A DNA stretch of 8,234 bases from an uncultured Oscillospiraceae bacterium (GTDB lineage: Bacteria; Bacillota; Clostridia; UBA1381): contig CAMNAT010000072.1 of assembly GCA_946531785.1 (NCBI GenBank), forward strand, positions 1 to 8,234, read 5' to 3'. How positions within the stretch are numbered: position 1 is the first letter of the stretch; each line of letters begins with the position of its first letter. The notes beneath the pieces are model-generated. The model saw only the letters and a list, made by a program, of their open reading frames with translations. It searched no databases and was not told where the DNA came from. Both the position numbers and the translations under genes were made by a program. Shown here piece by piece: positions 6,349 to 8,234 of the stretch.

Positions 6349-7212
6349 TTATATACCCCCTCCGTTTATCAGATTGAGGATCCGTTCAAGATCCTCGTTG
6401 CCGTAATAATCTATCTCTATCCTGCCGCGCTTTGGGTTGTGGATAAGCCGCACCTTTGTGCCGAGATATGTGCTGAGATCGTTCTCGATGCCGTTAAGCG
6501 CCGCTTTTGTCTCTTCGCTCAGCGGCTTCGGCTTCTTTGATCGGCTCTTCTGCGAGAGCTGCTTTGCAAGAGCCTCTGTCTGACGCACATTCAGCCCCTT
6601 TTCGGTGATGGACTGCAGCAATGCCGAGCGCAGCTCCGGATCATCTACAGATAACAGTGCGCGCGCGTGTCCGCTTGAGATCGCGCCGGATATAAGCTGT
6701 GACTGTACCGCCTCGTCAAGCGACAGCAGCCGTATCGAGTTCGCGATGGCGCTGCGCGATTTGCCGAGCGTAGAGGATACTGCCTCCTGCGTCATATCAT
6801 ACTTATTTATAAGCGTCTGATAGCCGAGAGCTTCCTCTATCGGGTTCAGATCCTCACGCTGAAGGTTTTCTATGAGCGCTATCTGCGCTACCTCCATATC
6901 CGAATATTCGCGGATGACCGCAGGTATCTCCCTGAGCCCCGCCTTTTTCGCGGCGCGCCAGCGGCGCTCGCCCGCGACGATCTTGTATCTGTCCCCTTTT
7001 TTTACGAGGATTATCGGCTGTATGACCCCATGCTCCTTGATGGATTCCGAGAGCGCTGCAAGCTTTTCCTTATCGAAGCTGCGCCGCGGCTGGCTCTTGT
7101 TCGGATCAATGAGCGTTATTTTTATGCTCGTGACGCTGTCATTCTCGTCGGGCAGTGCTACACTGTCATCAAGCAGCGAGCCGAGACCCCGTCCGAGCTT
7201 TGCCTTTGCCAT
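6349..7212 (-). CDS. parB: Chromosome partitioning protein ParB (Spo0J)
   Basis: DNA-binding CTPase clamp that loads at parS, spreads along DNA and recruits SMC/condensin while stimulating ParA. I place the start at 7212 (287 residues, MAKAKLGRGLGSLL). GGAGGT (7220-7225) lies 7 nt upstream, and the sequence matches the usual ParB beginning. An in-frame ATG at 7239 would overlap parA by 23 bp. Residue numbers use the 7212 start. The N-terminal LGRGLGSLL segment is the usual ParA-interacting part. Box I QPRRSFD is at 41-47. The CTP-binding GERRWRAAK is at 81-89 and ENLQRE at 115-120. The helix-turn-helix that reads parS spans about 138-165 (YDMTQEAVSSTLGKSRSAIANSIRLLSL), with SSGHARALL at 179-187. 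The C-terminal dimerisation domain runs from about 230 to the end. It is 4 nt downstream of parA and 0 nt upstream of DUF4446. A matching parS lies upstream of parA. Confidence 0.97.
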   Translation of the reverse strand: MAKAKLGRGLGSLLDDSVALPDENDSVTSIKITLIDPNKSQPRRSFDKEKLAALSESIKEHGVIQPIILVKKGDRYKIVAGERRWRAAKKAGLREIPAVIREYSDMEVAQIALIENLQREDLNPIEEALGYQTLINKYDMTQEAVSSTLGKSRSAIANSIRLLSLDEAVQSQLISGAISSGHARALLSVDDPELRSALLQSITEKGLNVRQTEALAKQLSQKSRSKKPKPLSEETKAALNGIENDLSTYLGTKVRLIHNPKRGRIEIDYYGNEDLERILNLINGGGI

Positions 7213-7216
7213 GCGC

Positions 7217-7984
7217 TCAACCTCCATTCTTTCTGACAAGCTCCTTGGCGAGGCTCATATAAGCATCGGCGCCCTTAGAGGTCCTGTCATATTCTATTAT
7301 CGGCTCACCGAAGCTGGGCGCCTCGGAAAGCCTTACATTTCTCGGTATTATCGACTTGTACACAAGATCGGGGAAATATTTCTTGACCTCGTCGAGCACC
7401 TGTATGGAGAGGTTTGTCCTTCCGTCATACATGGTGCCGAGCACTCCCTCGATCTCGATCCTTCTGTTGTATGCCTTTTTGATCTTCCTGATCGTGCCGA
7501 CCAGCTGCGAAAGTCCTTCAAGAGCGTAGTATTCGCACTGTATCGGGATCAGCACGCTGTCGCATGCGGTCATGATATTTATCGTTATCATTCCCAGTGC
7601 CGGCGGCGCGTCTATTATTATGTAGTCAAATTCGTCCTTTACCTTGTCTATTGCCTTTTTTAAGAACCGTTCGCGGTCATCCTCAAGCGCAAGCTCTATT
7701 TCGGCGGCAGAGAGAGCCGCGGCGGACGGTATGAGGTAAAGCCCGTCATATTTTGTCTTTAGGATCGCATCGCGGAGCTTTTCCGGATCCACAAGACAGT
7801 CATAGACTGAGAGCTCATAATCATCCTTTTCAAAGCCGTATCCGCTGGTGGAATTCCCCTGCGGATCGCAGTCTATCAAAAGCGTTCTTTTTCCAATATA
7901 TGCCAAACAGGCAGATAGGTTGACGGCAGTTGTCGTTTTGCCTACCCCGCCCTTTTGGTTTGTGATAGCTATCACCTTTCCCAT
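7217..7984 (-). CDS. parA: Chromosome partitioning ATPase ParA (Soj)
   Basis: Deviant Walker-type ATPase that dimerises with ATP, coats the nucleoid and is released by ParB. In Bacillus relatives it also acts on DnaA. At 255 residues it is the short chromosomal Soj type, without the N-terminal DNA-binding domain of plasmid ParA proteins. The deviant Walker A motif KGGVGKTT is at 11-18, with signature lysine K11 and nucleotide lysine K16. LLIDCDPQGN is at 35-44 and the Walker B-like IIIDAPPALG at 122-131. Arginines R189 (YDGRTNLS) and R218 (RNVRLSEAPS) fall at the positions known for Soj DNA binding. The ATG gives the standard start MGKVIAITNQKGG. The binding site AAAAGGAGG (7999-8007) is 14 nt upstream, unusually far, and no better in-frame start exists. 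It is the first gene of the operon, behind an extended -10 promoter that abuts parS. Confidence 0.98.
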   Translation of the reverse strand: MGKVIAITNQKGGVGKTTTAVNLSACLAYIGKRTLLIDCDPQGNSTSGYGFEKDDYELSVYDCLVDPEKLRDAILKTKYDGLYLIPSAAALSAAEIELALEDDRERFLKKAIDKVKDEFDYIIIDAPPALGMITINIMTACDSVLIPIQCEYYALEGLSQLVGTIRKIKKAYNRRIEIEGVLGTMYDGRTNLSIQVLDEVKKYFPDLVYKSIIPRNVRLSEAPSFGEPIIEYDRTSKGADAYMSLAKELVRKNGG

Positions 7985-7998
7985 TTGAAGAAATATAT

Positions 7999-8007
7999 CC
8001 TCCTTTT
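7999..8007 (-). promoter_or_regulatory. parA ribosome binding site with long spacer
   Basis: AAAAGGAGG on the minus strand is a strong anti-16S match, but 14 nt separate it from the parA ATG, against the usual 5-9. The intervening in-frame codons (GAT ATA TTT CTT CAA) offer no normal start. The spacing may lower parA translation relative to parB, whose site is optimally placed. Confidence 0.75.
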
Positions 8008-8030
8008 ATCCTGAAAACAATTCACTATCT

Positions 8031-8058
8031 ATTATAACACAAATTTTTCATTTGTAAA
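8031..8058 (-). promoter_or_regulatory. parA operon promoter, extended -10
   Basis: On the minus strand, TTTACA (8058-8053) and TATAAT (8036-8031) are separated by 16 nt. TGT precedes the -10, making TGnTATAAT, an extended -10. The -35 hexamer directly touches the parS site, so ParB bound there would sit beside RNA polymerase. The expected transcription start is near 8024. This promoter should serve the five-gene run through serS. Confidence 0.8.
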
Positions 8059-8074
8059 TGTTTCACGTGAAACA
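8059..8074. promoter_or_regulatory. parS: parS centromere-like site
   Basis: TGTTTCACGTGAAACA matches the 16-bp parS consensus known from Bacillus subtilis at every base. Flanking A and T bases extend the palindrome to 22 bp (8056-8077). It is the loading site for the ParB encoded in this window, from which ParB spreads and recruits SMC. It directly abuts the parA -35 element. Confidence 0.96.
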
Positions 8075-8170
8075 TTTTTAAAATTTCTCTCATTATATAA
8101 ATAATATGCCCTCTTTTCTTTGTTTATGTATATTTTCCACGAAAAGACGAATACTAAGAAAAACTAAATT

Positions 8171-8234
8171 TCAGTTTATCGAACCTTCCACCACCGAGCT
8201 GAAGCTCGGCGGTCCCCCTTCCTTTTTGATCCGA
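8171..8234 (-). CDS. Possible C-terminal tail of an upstream gene, perhaps rsmG
   Basis: On the minus strand the frame from 8233 to the TGA at 8173-8171 is open and reads RIKKEGGPPSFSSVV and five more residues. The RIKKE part resembles the basic tail of clostridial RsmG (16S rRNA G527 methyltransferase), whose gene commonly lies just upstream of parA. The support is thin: only 20 residues are visible, and the other two minus-strand frames are also open from the edge (to stops at 8154 and 8176). The later residues come from the hairpin element. Confidence 0.3.
   Translation of the reverse strand, partial: RIKKEGGPPSFSSVVEGSIN
8190..8225 (+). other. Strong hairpin followed by C/T-rich run
   Basis: ACCACCGAGC (8190-8199) pairs with GCTCGGCGGT (8204-8213) around a TGAA loop. 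The stem is ten base pairs with one A-C mismatch, followed on the plus strand by CCCCCTTCCTTTTT. It looks like a plus-strand terminator, but no plus-strand gene leads into it. On the minus strand no T run follows. It could be a dispersed intergenic palindrome or the end of a small RNA. Confidence 0.4.

Noticed and set aside
7213..7239. Upstream ATG at 7239 as the parB start
   Set aside because: It has no well-placed binding site and would overlap parA by 23 bp. The ATG at 7212 has GGAGGT at 7 nt and gives the typical ParB N-terminus.
6872..7663. 263-residue rightward frame across parA and parB
   Set aside because: It is a shadow antisense to two certain genes, with no family features and no binding site.
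8133..8141. TTTTCCACG as a DnaA box, and ATTTCCACA at 2645-2653
   Set aside because: Each matches the DnaA box at only seven of nine bases and stands alone. There is no cluster or origin structure in the window.
8075..8189. Rightward small RNA gene ending at the 8190 hairpin
   Set aside because: No credible -35/-10 pair was found for the plus strand, only AT-rich near-matches. Only the hairpin itself is supported.

Overview
This window looks like chromosome from a Clostridia-type Firmicute, probably in the Oscillospiraceae/Ruminococcaceae range. That placement is inferred from strong AGGAGG-type Shine-Dalgarno sites, consensus sigma-A promoters, a parS site identical to the Bacillus consensus, a Soj/Spo0J pair followed by a DUF4446 protein, and mixed base composition with AT-rich control regions. 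No mobile element, CRISPR array, tRNA or rRNA is visible. Most of the window is housekeeping and is probably near the replication origin, because parA-parB with a flanking parS usually lies there.

Layout, left to right. Positions 1-1420 (+) hold arginyl-tRNA synthetase, cut off at its N-terminus by the window edge and followed by an intrinsic terminator. Converging on it at 1475-2329 (-) is a 284-residue two-repeat DUF11 protein with no signal peptide. The 411-bp stretch 2330-2740 separates that gene from the divergent rho gene. It holds a perfect sigma-A promoter for rho with a G-poor leader of about 140 nt. For the DUF11 gene it holds a candidate promoter, a 14-bp perfect palindrome and a small leader hairpin. 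Rho (2741-4123, +) converges on the end of a leftward operon. The two share a bidirectional terminator hairpin that overlaps the last codons and stop of rho.

The leftward operon reads parA (7984-7217), parB (7212-6349), DUF4446 (6348-5866), a small single-pass membrane protein (5851-5414) and serS (5412-4147). Gaps are 0 to 14 nt, and several ribosome binding sites lie inside the last codons of the preceding gene. The parA promoter (extended -10) directly abuts parS at 8059-8074. Beyond it, at the right edge, all three leftward frames are briefly open. One may be the tail of rsmG, the usual upstream neighbour, and a strong hairpin lies there.

Together the genes cover tRNA charging (argS, serS), transcription termination (rho) and chromosome segregation (parABS). 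The least explained parts are the signal-less DUF11 protein with its control region, the two small membrane proteins between parB and serS, the rho terminator that overlaps its own stop codon, and the hairpin at the right edge.
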